Assembly (NCBI RefSeq): GCF_006494715.1
Contig: NZ_CP041151.1
Coordinates: 3,410,001-3,474,000 of the forward strand
Direction: 5' to 3'
Source of the DNA: Shewanella sp. SNU WT4
Lineage (GTDB): Bacteria > Pseudomonadota > Gammaproteobacteria > Enterobacterales > Shewanellaceae
DNA length: 64,000 nt
In this document: piece after piece, positions 8,877 through 18,181 of the stretch
How positions within the stretch are numbered: the first letter of the stretch is position 1
Layout: every line of letters starts with the position of its first letter
Notes under the pieces: model-generated
Databases searched by the model: none
What the model was told of the DNA's origin: nothing
The model's input: the letters and a program-made list of their open reading frames with translations, nothing else
Program-made: the position numbers and the translations under genes

Positions 8877-10151
8877 TTAAGTCCGCGCCGTGTAATCACC
8901 TAAAGCGACCCACTTAAAGGTGGTTAAGGCTTCAAGTCCCATCGGGCCTCTGGCATGCAACTTCTGGGTAGATACCGCGACTTCCGCACCTAAACCAAAT
9001 TGTGCGCCATCGGTGAAACGAGTGCTGGCGTTAACATACACAGCCGCAGAATCCACTTGATTCACAAATTGCTCGGCGGTTGCAATATTATCGGTGAGAA
9101 TCGCTTCTGAATGGCCACTGGAATAACGGCGAATATGGGCCACAGCCTCATCTAAATCAGCCACCACTTTAATGCCCAAGGTCAAAGATAACCATTCTGT
9201 GGCAAAGCTGTCATCCGTCGCCGCTTGCATATCTAAACTGGCAGTTTTAGTGATGGCTAGGGTCTGCTCGCAGCCATAAAAGCGTACGCCTTGCTGCTGC
9301 AATTGCTGGCATAAGCTTGGTAGCACTTCATTTGCAACCGCTTGATGCACTAGCAAGGTATCTAAGGCATTACATACGGTTGGGCGCTGCACTTTAGCAT
9401 TAATCACCACAGGGGCGATTTTGCTTAAGTTGGCATCTTTATCCACCAGCATGTGGCAAATACCTATGCCGCCTAAGATCACCGGAATGGTGGCTTGCTC
9501 AGCACATAAGCGCTGCAATTTATGCCCGCCGCGCGGCACTATCATATCCACATATTTATCTAACTTAAGTAGACCGCTTACTAATTCTCTATCTGGAGAA
9601 TCAATCAACTGCACCGCATTGGCGCTGAGCCCTTGCGACACTAATGCTGAGCGAATAGCAGCGGCTAAGGCTAAGTTAGATAAACGCGTTTCTTTACCGC
9701 CGCGCAGAATCACGGCGTTCCCTGTCTTTAAACCAAGGCTTGCAATATCCACAGTCACATTAGGGCGGGCCTCATAGATAACCCCTATCACCCCAAGTGG
9801 CACGCGGCGACGGCTTAAACGCATACCATTATCTAAGCGCTTGCTGTCGATATCACTGCCCACTGGATCGGCTAATGAAATCACATTACTAATGTCGCTA
9901 ATTACACCATCAAGGCGCGCGTCATCGAGCAGTAATCTGTCAATCATGGCATCATCAAGGCCTTGGGCGCGGGCGGCTGCCACATCTTTCGCATTTTCAG
10001 CCAGAATAGTGGCTTTAGCGGCGCTTAATGACACAGCTATGGCTTGCAACAATTGATTCTTTTGAGGGCTACTTAGACCTGCGAGTTCAAAACTTGCCAG
10101 TTTGGCCTGCTGACCTAACTGCTCTAAATAGGCTTGTTTGTCGATTGTCAT
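8877..10151 (-). CDS. proA: Glutamate-5-semialdehyde dehydrogenase (gamma-glutamyl phosphate reductase)
   Basis: ProA makes glutamate-5-semialdehyde from gamma-glutamyl phosphate with NADPH, the second step of proline synthesis. The 424-residue product has the aldehyde-dehydrogenase fold with [26 protein letters not shown] and the active-site region [15 protein letters not shown] containing the catalytic Cys, plus the conserved [19 protein letters not shown]. It follows proB with a 4-bp ATGA overlap, so the two are translationally coupled. Confidence 0.97.
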   Translation of the reverse strand: MTIDKQAYLEQLGQQAKLASFELAGLSSPQKNQLLQAIAVSLSAAKATILAENAKDVAAARAQGLDDAMIDRLLLDDARLDGVISDISNVISLADPVGSDIDSKRLDNGMRLSRRRVPLGVIGVIYEARPNVTVDIASLGLKTGNAVILRGGKETRLSNLALAAAIRSALVSQGLSANAVQLIDSPDRELVSGLLKLDKYVDMIVPRGGHKLQRLCAEQATIPVILGGIGICHMLVDKDANLSKIAPVVINAKVQRPTVCNALDTLLVHQAVANEVLPSLCQQLQQQGVRFYGCEQTLAITKTASLDMQAATDDSFATEWLSLTLGIKVVADLDEAVAHIRRYSSGHSEAILTDNIATAEQFVNQVDSAAVYVNASTRFTDGAQFGLGAEVAVSTQKLHARGPMGLEALTTFKWVALGDYTART

Positions 10152-11266
10152 AACACCACCATATCGTTTCTATGAACTACGGCATCACCATAGTCGTAAC
10201 CCAGTAAAGACTCGATTTTATCTGAATGATGACCGGCGATACAGGTCATTGCATGGGCATCATAACGGCTTAAACCGCGAGCGACTTCGCGCCCCGCTTG
10301 GTTGACCAGCAGCACAGTATCACCGCGCACAAAATCGCCGTCAACTTGAGTAATGCCTTTAGACAGTAAGCTGCGACCTTTAGCGACCACGGCATTCACC
10401 GCACCGTCATCAAGCATGAGTTGACCATTGGCCTTATGGCCGGCCAAAATCCACTGTTTACGGCTTTCAAGCGGGTGTTCAATAGCGCTAAAGTGAGTAC
10501 CCACGGCTTGCTTACATACCAGCTTTTTAATGACATCAACTTGATGGCCTGGCGCAATCACAACTTCAATACCGGCGCGGCGCGCAATATCCGCCGCTTC
10601 CAATTTAGTGGCCATGCCACCAGTGCCAAGACCTGAGACTGAGCCGCCCGCTAATTGTCGCAAGCTATCGTCTATGGTGTTCACTTGGCAAATTAACTTA
10701 GCATCAGGATTAGTTCTTGGGTCAGCGTCAAACAAACCTTGCTGATCGGTCAGCAAAATCAGTAAATCAGCATCACACAACAAGGCCGCGCGCGCTGATA
10801 AATTGTCATTGTCGCCGACTTTGATTTCATTGGTTGCAACCGCATCATTCTCGTTAATGATAGGAATAATGCCGTTAGCTAATAAGGCGTTAAGGGTGTC
10901 GCGGGCATTAAGATAACGCTCACGATCATGTAAGTCGGCTTGGGTCAGCAGTAATTGACCCACGTTAAATCCATAAATACTGAATAATTGCGACCAAGCT
11001 AAGATGAGCTGGCTTTGACCAACGGCCGCCAATAACTGTTTACTGGCCATGGTATCGGGCAAAGGGGGATGCTTGAGATGCTCGCGCCCTGCGGCTATGG
11101 CGCCAGAAGTGCACAATACAACTTCAACGCCGGCTTTCATAAGATGAGACATTTGACGAGCAAGCTCTGCCATCTGCGCTTTATCAAGACTGCGGCTACC
11201 AGAGGTTAATACACTGGTGCCCAATTTTACCACCACGCGGCGGTATGCAATTTCACTGGTATTCAT
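10148..11266 (-). CDS. proB: Glutamate 5-kinase
   Basis: ProB phosphorylates glutamate to start proline synthesis and is usually feedback-inhibited by proline. The 372-residue product has an amino-acid kinase domain ([57 protein letters not shown]) and a C-terminal PUA domain (about residues 280-360), matching the E. coli length. It is the first gene of the proBA operon. The ATG at 11266 gives the expected N-terminus. Confidence 0.97.
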   Translation of the reverse strand: MNTSEIAYRRVVVKLGTSVLTSGSRSLDKAQMAELARQMSHLMKAGVEVVLCTSGAIAAGREHLKHPPLPDTMASKQLLAAVGQSQLILAWSQLFSIYGFNVGQLLLTQADLHDRERYLNARDTLNALLANGIIPIINENDAVATNEIKVGDNDNLSARAALLCDADLLILLTDQQGLFDADPRTNPDAKLICQVNTIDDSLRQLAGGSVSGLGTGGMATKLEAADIARRAGIEVVIAPGHQVDVIKKLVCKQAVGTHFSAIEHPLESRKQWILAGHKANGQLMLDDGAVNAVVAKGRSLLSKGITQVDGDFVRGDTVLLVNQAGREVARGLSRYDAHAMTCIAGHHSDKIESLLGYDYGDAVVHRNDMVVL

Positions 11267-11432
11267 GAGATTTAAGCTTAACAGCCAAAAGCTTTCTTAT
11301 ACCCAATCCCCGCGGAAATTGGTAGCTATCAGCCGATTATCAAGTGAAAATATCTAAGATTGCGGATTAATTCATCTTAATCCGCAATTTCAAACCGTAA
11401 CTAAGGCATTTTTTAGTGAATAACTGCGGGCA

Positions 11433-12722
11433 TTAGCCCCAGATAAATTTCGCTAAAAACATTAACGCCAGCGCGCTAACACCAATATTTAAGTCGCGCA
11501 CTCGCCCGCTTAACAGCTTGACTGCGCCATAAGTAATGAAACCTAAGGCAATACCAGTGGCGATTGAGTAAGTTAATGGCATTAAGATACAAACAACTAC
11601 CACAGGCGCCGCTTCGGTTAAGTCATCCCATTCAACATTCACCAGGCCTGACATCATTAAAATGGCCACATAAAACAGTGTGCCGGCAGTAGCATAAGCT
11701 GGCACCATACCAGCCAGTGGCGATATAAATAACGACAGTAAAAACAAGATGCCAACCACGACTGCGGTTAAACCTGTGCGCCCACCAGCACTGACGCCAG
11801 CAGTACTTTCAATATAACTCGTGGTGGTTGAGGTGCCTAAGGCCGCGCCTGCGATGGTTGCCGTGCTGTCAGCTAATAAGGCGCGATTTAAGCGTGGTAA
11901 GCGCCCTTTGTCATCCATAAAGCCGCCGCGCTGGGCAACCGCTACTAAGGTACCGGAGGTGTCAAACAAGTCAACAAACAAGAAAGCAAACACGATTGAA
12001 ATCATAGAGATTTCAAGAACGCCGGCGATATCCATTTGCATGAACGTTGGTGCCACCGATGGCGGCAAAGACACTAGGCCTTGATACTCAATGCCACCGA
12101 ATAATACCCCCAAGGCAGTCACAGCTAAAATGCTGATGATGACCGCAGCTTTAACGCCGCGCTGCACTAAGGCAATGATTAAGAAGAAACCTAACGCCGC
12201 CATCACAGCACTGAATGACGTAATATCACCCATAGTCACTAAGGTGGCTGGATTGCTTACCACTATGCCAGCATTTTGTAAGGCGATTAACGCCAAAAAC
12301 AAGCCAATACCCGCAGCAATGCCGATGCGCAGTGACATTGGAATGGAGTTAATAATCCATTCGCGAATACGCATTAATGACAGTGCCATAAAACATATGC
12401 CTGACATGAAAACGGCGCCGAGCGCCGTTTCCCAGCTATAACCCATTTCACCTACTACTGTGTAAGTAAAAAAAGCATTCAAACCCATGCCTGGGGCTAA
12501 GGCTATTGGATAATTGGCAATTAAGCCCATGACGATACAACCAATCGCCGCCGCCACGCAGGTGGCCACAAACACGGCGCCTTGATCCATGCCCGCGCCA
12601 GCTAAGATCATAGGGTTGACGAAAATAATATACGCCATGGTTAAAAAGGTAGTAACGCCTGCGATCACTTCTTGTTTAAGGGTGGTGTTATTGGCTGACA
12701 GCTTAAATAATTTTTCTAACAT
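11433..12722 (-). CDS. NCS2-family purine permease (adenine or guanine/hypoxanthine type)
   Basis: The ~429-residue inner-membrane protein has twelve or more hydrophobic segments and belongs to the AzgA-like branch of the nucleobase cation symporter-2 family. Typical signatures are EVIAGVTTFLTMAYIIFVNP near the N-terminus, LAPGMGLNAFFTY, FLFVDLFDTSGTLVAVAQ and TTSYIESTAGVSAGGRTGLTA-like text in the C-terminal half. It should import purine bases with protons. The start MLEKLFKLS at 12722 is preferred over a 20-residue N-terminal extension. Exact substrate cannot be told from sequence alone. Confidence 0.88.
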   Translation of the reverse strand: MLEKLFKLSANNTTLKQEVIAGVTTFLTMAYIIFVNPMILAGAGMDQGAVFVATCVAAAIGCIVMGLIANYPIALAPGMGLNAFFTYTVVGEMGYSWETALGAVFMSGICFMALSLMRIREWIINSIPMSLRIGIAAGIGLFLALIALQNAGIVVSNPATLVTMGDITSFSAVMAALGFFLIIALVQRGVKAAVIISILAVTALGVLFGGIEYQGLVSLPPSVAPTFMQMDIAGVLEISMISIVFAFLFVDLFDTSGTLVAVAQRGGFMDDKGRLPRLNRALLADSTATIAGAALGTSTTTSYIESTAGVSAGGRTGLTAVVVGILFLLSLFISPLAGMVPAYATAGTLFYVAILMMSGLVNVEWDDLTEAAPVVVVCILMPLTYSIATGIALGFITYGAVKLLSGRVRDLNIGVSALALMFLAKFIWG

Positions 12723-12920
12723 GGAACAAGGTTCCTTGATGGTATCAAAAGGTGGGAGAGTGCCAAAAATGTGAATAGGCACTTACATCTAAGGGCGCCA
12801 ATTATAAGGGGCAACCCTAGGTCAAACCAGCCAAGTTACACGGCTTTGGAGAAACACTTTGTTCGGGGAGCAAAACAGCCACAGCTTATTAGCAATTTTG
12901 AAGCAAGTTAAAAAAATCCC

Positions 12921-12956
12921 AAAAAAAAAGCCTACTCAAACGAGTAGGCAAAAAAC
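12921..12956 (-). terminator. Strong intrinsic terminator
   Basis: The perfect 8-bp stem GCCTACTC/GAGTAGGC (12930-12937 with 12942-12949) with a 4-nt loop is followed on the minus strand by nine T. No annotated minus-strand gene lies directly upstream of it, which implies an unannotated transcript ending here. Confidence 0.9.
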
Positions 12957-13134
12957 AGTTCAAGTATTCCTGGAAGGGAATGAATATGAAATAGAACAAC
13001 ATCTATTTACATATAGGTAATGCGATGGTCACTCGCCATTACTTGAATCTGGAACACATCCAAATGGACGTGACAAAGGTTAATGGTCAAACATTACTTA
13101 GTTTCACAGCAAGCTGTGAGGGCAAGTGGCCCGA

Positions 13135-13224
13135 TTAAACCATGGCGTAAATACCGCCACGCAGAACCGCAGGGTTAAACCAAGTGTTCTGCCAATAAAT
13201 ATTGTGCATAGGTTGATAAATCAT
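13135..13224 (-). CDS. Putative 29-residue peptide with strong Shine-Dalgarno
   Basis: An ATG at 13224 has AGGAG about 9 bp upstream and opens a 29-codon frame to TAA at 13135-13137. The peptide starts MIYQPMHNIYWQNTW, is rich in aromatic residues (two Trp, three Tyr, one Phe) and ends GGIYAMV. It has no charged cluster or clear membrane helix. It could be a leader peptide whose translation controls the RNA, or a real small protein. A Trp-Phe-Asn triplet recalls TnaC, but there is no tna gene here. I do not recognise it. Confidence 0.4.
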   Translation of the reverse strand: MIYQPMHNIYWQNTWFNPAVLRGGIYAMV

Positions 13225-13409
13225 GGTGCTGCTCTCCTAACAAAGTTGTAAAAAAAATACTCTAGATGAAGCTTGGCTCGGTTCCCTGGAACTAGAGGTT
13301 CTCATATCCTTGGAGACAACTTGTCACTCGGTTCCTTGGAGAATTATCCATCCTGGATGACTAGAGGGGGTTGAGTGCCTAACAGGTCTCTGCTCAACCA
13401 ACGAAAGCA

Positions 13410-13437
13410 ATTATACGCTTTGGTAATTTTATTACAA
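13410..13437 (-). promoter_or_regulatory. Near-consensus sigma-70 promoter of the unannotated transcript
   Basis: On the minus strand TTGTAA (13432-13437) and a perfect TATAAT (13410-13415) are separated by 16 bp. The predicted start is near 13403. The -35 element and the spacer overlap a HexR-like palindrome, so bound regulator would block RNA polymerase. Confidence 0.65.
13422..13436. promoter_or_regulatory. HexR-like operator, proximal copy
   Basis: GGTAATTTTATTACA matches the gammaproteobacterial HexR motif form TGTAATNNNATTACA with one mismatch at the first position. The core GTAAT-TTT-ATTAC is a perfect palindrome. It covers the -35 region of the minus-strand promoter. Confidence 0.6.
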
Positions 13438-13472
13438 TATGCAGGGCTAAAAATTGTTCTTTTTAATTATAT

Positions 13473-13487
13473 TGTAATTTTATTACC
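13473..13487. promoter_or_regulatory. HexR-like operator, distal copy
   Basis: TGTAATTTTATTACC matches the same motif with one mismatch at the last position and an identical 13-bp core. Its centre is 51 bp from that of the proximal copy, close to five helical turns, an arrangement that would allow DNA looping or cooperative binding. Confidence 0.6.
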
Positions 13488-13774
13488 AGAATTAGGAGTT
13501 GGAACAGATAAGCACCACCAGTCAAAAGCCAACTTAAGCAACTGTTTAATATAAAAAAATGCAAAATGCATTCCGTGTAATTTAAAAACAACACCATTCA
13601 CTGTATTCCATTAAGGAGCCCTGCAAGCTACAAATACCGGCAAGATGAACAAGTATTACCTTGAGTGTTATCGGCCATTACCTGTGATATTCGGCTTGTG
13701 ATACACTCCATGACTTATCTCGATTGCTGAGCCTATAGCAATCCACTTTTATTCGTCTTTCAGGGAGTGTGCCT

Positions 13775-15226
13775 GTGACCGCTATCAGTCAGTTATCCCC
13801 TCAGCCTTTATGGCAGTGGTTTGAACAAATTTGCGCGATTCCTCACCCATCTAAATATGAGCATGCGCTAAGCCAACACATTCAAGCTTGGGCAAAAGCT
13901 AAAGGTCTAGCCCTTAAAGAAGATGCTGTCGGTAACCTCATCATTAAAAAGCCTGCCACCCCTGGCATGGAGAACCGTAAAATCGTTGTTCTGCAAGCGC
14001 ATATCGATATGGTGCCGCAGAAAAATGACGACACAACTCATGATTTCACTACCGATGCAATTCAAGCTTATGTCGATGGTGACTGGGTAAAAGCCAAAGG
14101 CACCACCCTAGGCGCTGACAACGGCATAGGCATGGCTTCTGCATTAGCGATTTTAGGGGCAGATGATATTGCCCACGGCCCATTAGAAGTGCTGCTGACG
14201 ATAGATGAAGAAGCTGGTATGACTGGCGCCTTTGGTTTGGAAGCGGGTTTACTAGATGCCGACATTCTGATCAACACAGATTCAGAGCAAGAAGGCGAAA
14301 TCTACATGGGTTGCGCTGGCGGCGTGGATGCTAGCATTACTCTGCCACTTGAATGGCAAGCACCAACGGCGACTCAGGCGTTTGAATTAAAACTGACGGG
14401 CTTAAAAGGTGGTCACTCTGGGGTCAATATTCATTTAGGCCGCGGTAATGCCAACAAGTTGTTAGCACGCTTTTTAATGGGGCACGGCCAAGCGCTGCAA
14501 TTAGCTAACTTTAGTGGCGGCACCCTGCGTAACGCCATTCCCCGTGAAGCTAAATGTCAGTTAGTGATTAACCAAGCGGATTTGGCTGAATTTAGCCAAG
14601 CCATGGATAGCTTCCAAGAGATTATTCGTGATGAGTTAGCCATTGCTGATCCTGCCGTTTGCTTAACCCTGTCGCCAATCGCCATGCCTAGCCAAGTATT
14701 AACCTTGGCCACACAGCAGCAATTTATTCGTTTAATGCACGCTTGCCCTAACGGTGTTGAGCGCATGAGCGATGAAATTGTTGGCGTGACCGAAACCTCA
14801 TTAAACCTTGGGGTAGTGAGCCTTGATCAGCAGCAAGCTACTTTATTGTGCTTAATTCGCTCATTGATCGACTCTGGTCGCAGTGAAGTTGAAGGTCGTT
14901 TACAAGCATTAGCCGAGTTAGCGGGTGCTAAGTTAGCCTTAAATGGCGCCTACCCTGGCTGGAAACCTGATAATAGCTCACCTGTAATGGCCATAGTGCG
15001 CGATACCTATCAGGCGATTTATCATAAAGAGCCAACCATTATGGTGATCCACGCAGGTCTTGAGTGCGGCTTATTTAAGAAGCCTTATCCAGACATGGAT
15101 ATGGTATCTATTGGCCCTACCATTCGTTTCCCACACAGCCCAGATGAAATGGTCAATATCACTACTGTCGGTCAATATTGGCAATTATTGCTAGCCGTAT
15201 TAGAAGCTATTCCAGCCAAAGATTAA
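13775..15226 (+). CDS. pepD: Cytosol non-specific dipeptidase (aminoacyl-histidine dipeptidase)
   Basis: PepD is an M20-family zinc aminopeptidase that cleaves Xaa-His and other dipeptides in the cytoplasm. The ~483-residue product has VLQAHIDMVPQKN (metal His and catalytic Asp), GTTLGADNGIGMA (bridging Asp), LLTIDEEAGMTGA (catalytic Glu pair), NTDSE and the C-terminal IHAGLECGLF, all standard M20 signatures. The GTG at 13775 has AGGGAG 7 bp upstream; the GTG at 13769 lies too close to that site. It stands alone, followed by a strong terminator. Confidence 0.95.
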   Translation: MTAISQLSPQPLWQWFEQICAIPHPSKYEHALSQHIQAWAKAKGLALKEDAVGNLIIKKPATPGMENRKIVVLQAHIDMVPQKNDDTTHDFTTDAIQAYVDGDWVKAKGTTLGADNGIGMASALAILGADDIAHGPLEVLLTIDEEAGMTGAFGLEAGLLDADILINTDSEQEGEIYMGCAGGVDASITLPLEWQAPTATQAFELKLTGLKGGHSGVNIHLGRGNANKLLARFLMGHGQALQLANFSGGTLRNAIPREAKCQLVINQADLAEFSQAMDSFQEIIRDELAIADPAVCLTLSPIAMPSQVLTLATQQQFIRLMHACPNGVERMSDEIVGVTETSLNLGVVSLDQQQATLLCLIRSLIDSGRSEVEGRLQALAELAGAKLALNGAYPGWKPDNSSPVMAIVRDTYQAIYHKEPTIMVIHAGLECGLFKKPYPDMDMVSIGPTIRFPHSPDEMVNITTVGQYWQLLLAVLEAIPAKD

Positions 15227-15249
15227 TGCGATAAGCGTTATGTTATTCC

Positions 15250-15280
15250 AAAAGGCCCAAATGATAATTTGGGCCTTTTT
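15250..15280 (+). terminator. Intrinsic terminator of pepD
   Basis: A perfect 13-bp stem AAAAGGCCCAAAT/ATTTGGGCCTTTT with the loop GATA ends in T5, just after the pepD stop. Confidence 0.92.
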
Positions 15281-15419
15281 GTTGGAAGTAAACGATCAGT
15301 CGCTCTTAGGATTATTAGTCGTAGAGCATGCGCTAGCACACAATTTCACCCAGAATATCTAGATATGATGAGTTAACGATTTAACCATACCTATGCTTTC
15401 ATCTATGACGAGGTAAATT

Positions 15420-15938
15420 ATGCAACAAACATTAATCACTAATGTGCAAGGCAAAATAGCTGCCAATACCTTGACCGAACTTGCCAAAATCAGCCGCCAA
15501 GCAGGAGCACACTGGCTAACCTGCAAGCTTATCCAACTCGATGGCCAATTTAGCGCTCTGATTAAACTAGAAATAGACACTGAAAAGTTGTTAACGCTGC
15601 AACAGGCATTATCCCAAGCCATGCCGCAATTAAGCTTTCAATACCATGAGATAGCGGCAGTACCAACACCGCATACCATCACTAAATTCTTAACCTTAGA
15701 TTGCTTAGATAGACAAGGGCTCACCCACGACATTCAGCATTTATTGATGGATATTGATGCGCAAATTGATGAGTTTGAGCATAGCCGCATGATGGTCAGC
15801 TCAATCGGCGAAACTGTATACCGCGCCAATATTCGCGTGCGTTTAGTAGAAGATATGTCTGATGATGAGCTAACCCGCGCCATTGAAAATATCTCTCACG
15901 GCATGCGAGTTACCGTTGAACCACTGCTGCATAGCTAA
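15420..15938 (+). CDS. GcvR-like tandem ACT-domain regulator
   Basis: The 172-residue cytoplasmic protein has two ACT-like halves (about 1-80 and 88-170), the second with LDCLDRQGLTHDIQHLL and VYRANIRVRL. This layout matches the glycine cleavage system repressor GcvR, which binds GcvA and senses glycine in E. coli. Whether the target here is the gcv operon cannot be seen, since no gcv gene is nearby. It is monocistronic between pepD and the convergent dinB. Confidence 0.75.
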   Translation: MQQTLITNVQGKIAANTLTELAKISRQAGAHWLTCKLIQLDGQFSALIKLEIDTEKLLTLQQALSQAMPQLSFQYHEIAAVPTPHTITKFLTLDCLDRQGLTHDIQHLLMDIDAQIDEFEHSRMMVSSIGETVYRANIRVRLVEDMSDDELTRAIENISHGMRVTVEPLLHS

Positions 15939-16025
15939 CAGTGTCAATTCACTGATAAAGGTATGGCGATGGCGCAAGCCATCAATGACAGCGTGAACTT
16001 AACACTCGTTAGCAATGCAACGCCA

Positions 16026-17099
16026 TTAAAAAGATAAGCCAAGATCTAACTGCAATGACGCATCGACTTGGCTTATGGCTTGCTCACCTAAACCCACGGC
16101 AATCCCGACTAAGCGAATACCGCGTCCATGGCTGCGCACTAGCGCTTGCTCTAACAATTGATAAAACAGCTTAACCGACAATTGATCTTGCCTGTGCTCA
16201 ATCGTGGTTTGCTTAAAATCGCTAAATTTAAGTTTGACCACTTGCTTAGCTATCACCCGGCCATCGGCGCTCGCCTGAATGCGTCTATCTAATTCCGGAA
16301 TTAACTTAGCTAACACTTGCTGGCATTGAGCTAAGGTCGAAATATCTTGTCCTAGGGTCGTTTCGACCCCAACCGATTTTCTTATTCTATCAGGGCTCAC
16401 GTCGCGCTCATCAATGCCGTGGGCACGTTGATACAAGCTTTGGCCAAACTTACCAAATTGCTGCACAAGTTTGTGTTTGTCATAGGCTTGAATATCAGCG
16501 CAAGTCACTAACCCCAATTGCTCCAATTTTTGCGCTGTGACTTTACCAACCCCAGGGATTTTAGTGAGCACCAATGGCTTTATAAAAGAATCCACTTGTT
16601 CTGGGCGAATGACGTATTGGCCATTAGGTTTGTTTAAATCTGAGGCCACTTTAGCGAGAAACTTAAGCGGCGCAATGCCGGCGGATGCCGTAAGCCCTGT
16701 TTGCTCAAAAATATCTTGGCGAATGGCCGCGGCGATTAATGTTGCGCTGCCATGACAGTAATGGCTATCGCTCACATCTAAATAAGCTTCATCAAGGGAT
16801 AAGGGTTCGACTTTATCTGTGTATTTTAAAAAAATAGCGCGGATTTGCTCTGATACTTGCTTATACACGGCCATTCGACCTGGCACTAAAATTAACGCTG
16901 GGCACAAACGCAGCGCATAAGCCGATGCCATGGCCGAACGGACCCCAAATGCTCGGGCTTGATAATTACAGGTACTGATCACGCCGCGCCTATCTTTATT
17001 CCCGCCAACGGCTATGGGCTTACCTTGTAATTCTGGATTGTCCCGCATCTCAACGGCGGCATAAAAACAATCCATATCTATGTGTATAATTTTGCGCAT
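16026..17099 (-). CDS. dinB: DNA polymerase IV
   Basis: DinB is the Y-family error-prone polymerase used in translesion synthesis. The 357-residue product starts [17 protein letters not shown] with catalytic Asp8 and has [12 protein letters not shown] with the second acidic pair, [18 protein letters not shown], a helix-hairpin-helix ([17 protein letters not shown]) and the little-finger domain. The protein ends at LDLGLSF, and I do not see a typical QLxLxF beta-clamp peptide, although LQLDLGLSF is close. LexA control is expected, but I saw no clear SOS box in the short upstream region. Confidence 0.95.
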   Translation of the reverse strand: MRKIIHIDMDCFYAAVEMRDNPELQGKPIAVGGNKDRRGVISTCNYQARAFGVRSAMASAYALRLCPALILVPGRMAVYKQVSEQIRAIFLKYTDKVEPLSLDEAYLDVSDSHYCHGSATLIAAAIRQDIFEQTGLTASAGIAPLKFLAKVASDLNKPNGQYVIRPEQVDSFIKPLVLTKIPGVGKVTAQKLEQLGLVTCADIQAYDKHKLVQQFGKFGQSLYQRAHGIDERDVSPDRIRKSVGVETTLGQDISTLAQCQQVLAKLIPELDRRIQASADGRVIAKQVVKLKFSDFKQTTIEHRQDQLSVKLFYQLLEQALVRSHGRGIRLVGIAVGLGEQAISQVDASLQLDLGLSF

Positions 17100-17153
17100 G
17101 GCTCATCTAACATCACTCAATTACCACCACGATACTGTATAAGTAACCAGTAT

Positions 17154-17633
17154 TCAAGTCGCGCTGCGGATTTGCGATTGTAAGTAGTTTTCTAAACCAA
17201 CCTTAGCAATCAAACCTAACTGCTGTTCTAGCCAATGCATGTGATCGGCTTCAGTTTCTTCCAAAAGCCAGACTAACAACTCCCGAGTCGGGTAATCCTG
17301 CAATTGCTCACACAACTGTATTCCTGCTCGTAACTCAGTGGCAACCTGACATTCGTAGGCTAAATCATTGGCTAACATTTGCTGACAATCGGCGCCAATC
17401 GCTAAACCGTTGCGAGCAGCGACATTAGGCTTGCCCTCTAGAAACAAAATTCGCTCAATTAATTTAGAGGCGTGTTGACGCTCATCCAGTGACTCATGCT
17501 CGATGCGTTGATGCAGAGCATCTAAGCCCCAGTCTTGATACATGCAAGCATGGACAAAATACTGATCCATGGCTGACAACTCATTAGCGAGTAAGCGATT
17601 AAGCAGATCCAGTATTGCTTGTTGGCCTTTCAT
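17154..17633 (-). CDS. bfr: Bacterioferritin subunit with intact ferroxidase centre, no heme ligand
   Basis: This 159-residue four-helix subunit belongs to the 24-mer iron-storage cage. Numbered as E. coli Bfr, ferroxidase ligands Glu18, Glu51, His54, Glu94 and the C-terminal Glu-x-x-His pair (Glu128 and His131 after a one-residue insertion) are all present. The heme-ligating Met52 is replaced by Arg (DERQH). It is the second gene of a pair, overlapping the upstream bfr by one base (TAATG), so the two are co-translated and probably form mixed shells. Confidence 0.92.
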   Translation of the reverse strand: MKGQQAILDLLNRLLANELSAMDQYFVHACMYQDWGLDALHQRIEHESLDERQHASKLIERILFLEGKPNVAARNGLAIGADCQQMLANDLAYECQVATELRAGIQLCEQLQDYPTRELLVWLLEETEADHMHWLEQQLGLIAKVGLENYLQSQIRSAT

Positions 17634-18106
17634 TAATCATCTCCCATTTGCGATTGCAAATAATTAGCCAAACCCAGTTGTTGCTGCAAACTAGTTTGAG
17701 TTTCAAGCCAATCGAGGTGCTGCTCTTCATCTTCCAAAATCTTAGCTAATAGGGTGCGGGTCACATAATCTTGTAACTGCTCACATAAAGCGATAGCCGC
17801 CCGTAAAGACACTAGCTGCGACTCGACAATAGCCTCATCGCTCTTTAGCATTTCTTGCGGATGCTCACCGATATTGATTTTATCTAGCCGTTGTAAGTTA
17901 GGCAGCCCTTCAAGAAACAAGATGCGCTCAATCAATAAATCAGCATGCTTCATATCCTGAATGGATTTATGGTATTCACTGTCATTAAGGCATTTAAAGC
18001 CCCAATTTTTGAACATTCTGGCGTGTAAAAAATATTGGTTAATGGCTGTCAATTCAGCCGTAAGTTGGGCATTTAATGCCTGAAGTATCTGAGTTTGTCC
18101 TTTCAC
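17633..18106 (-). CDS. bfr: Bacterioferritin subunit with heme ligand, degenerate ferroxidase centre
   Basis: This 157-residue bacterioferritin starts MKGQTQILQALN and keeps the heme ligand Met52 (QDMKH), Glu18, His54 and a C-terminal EDEEQH. Position 51 is Asp instead of Glu and position 94 is Val instead of Glu, so the di-iron site is probably impaired. It is the mirror image of the downstream subunit. This division of labour matches known two-subunit bacterioferritins such as BfrA/BfrB of Neisseria. Confidence 0.92.
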   Translation of the reverse strand: MKGQTQILQALNAQLTAELTAINQYFLHARMFKNWGFKCLNDSEYHKSIQDMKHADLLIERILFLEGLPNLQRLDKINIGEHPQEMLKSDEAIVESQLVSLRAAIALCEQLQDYVTRTLLAKILEDEEQHLDWLETQTSLQQQLGLANYLQSQMGDD

Positions 18107-18181
18107 ACTTTCTCCGGCAGCAATTGGTCGACACGCTTAAGCATATACAGCGACCTTGCAAACCACAAATAGGCAAACTAA

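Larger units (their letters stand above)
12921..13403 (-). ncRNA. Candidate ~480-nt regulatory transcript with GGA-hairpin array
   Basis: A promoter at 13410-13437 and the terminator at 12921-12956 bound a predicted minus-strand RNA with no known gene. The 5' part folds into a GGTTGAG...CTCAACC hairpin. It is followed by several mini-palindromes that put AGGA, AAGGA or AGGGA in small loops (plus-strand 13282-13291, 13307-13314, 13333-13340, 13350-13358, and 12967-12975 near the 3' end). Two copies of CCTCTAGT-NN-CCAGG and two of GGAACCGAG recur, and both CTCTAG copies can pair with one CTAGAG. Such GGA loops are the hallmark of CsrA-binding RNAs. It also carries a 29-codon ORF, so it may instead be a small-protein mRNA. 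No family was recognised. Confidence 0.5.

Noticed and set aside
12783..12920. Purine riboswitch before the NCS2 permease
   Set aside because: No conserved purine-aptamer loops or P1-P3 arrangement could be recognised.
13135..13224. TnaC-like tryptophan-sensing leader peptide
   Set aside because: Only a three-residue WFN similarity; no tnaA, no Pro stop context and no rut-like region seen.
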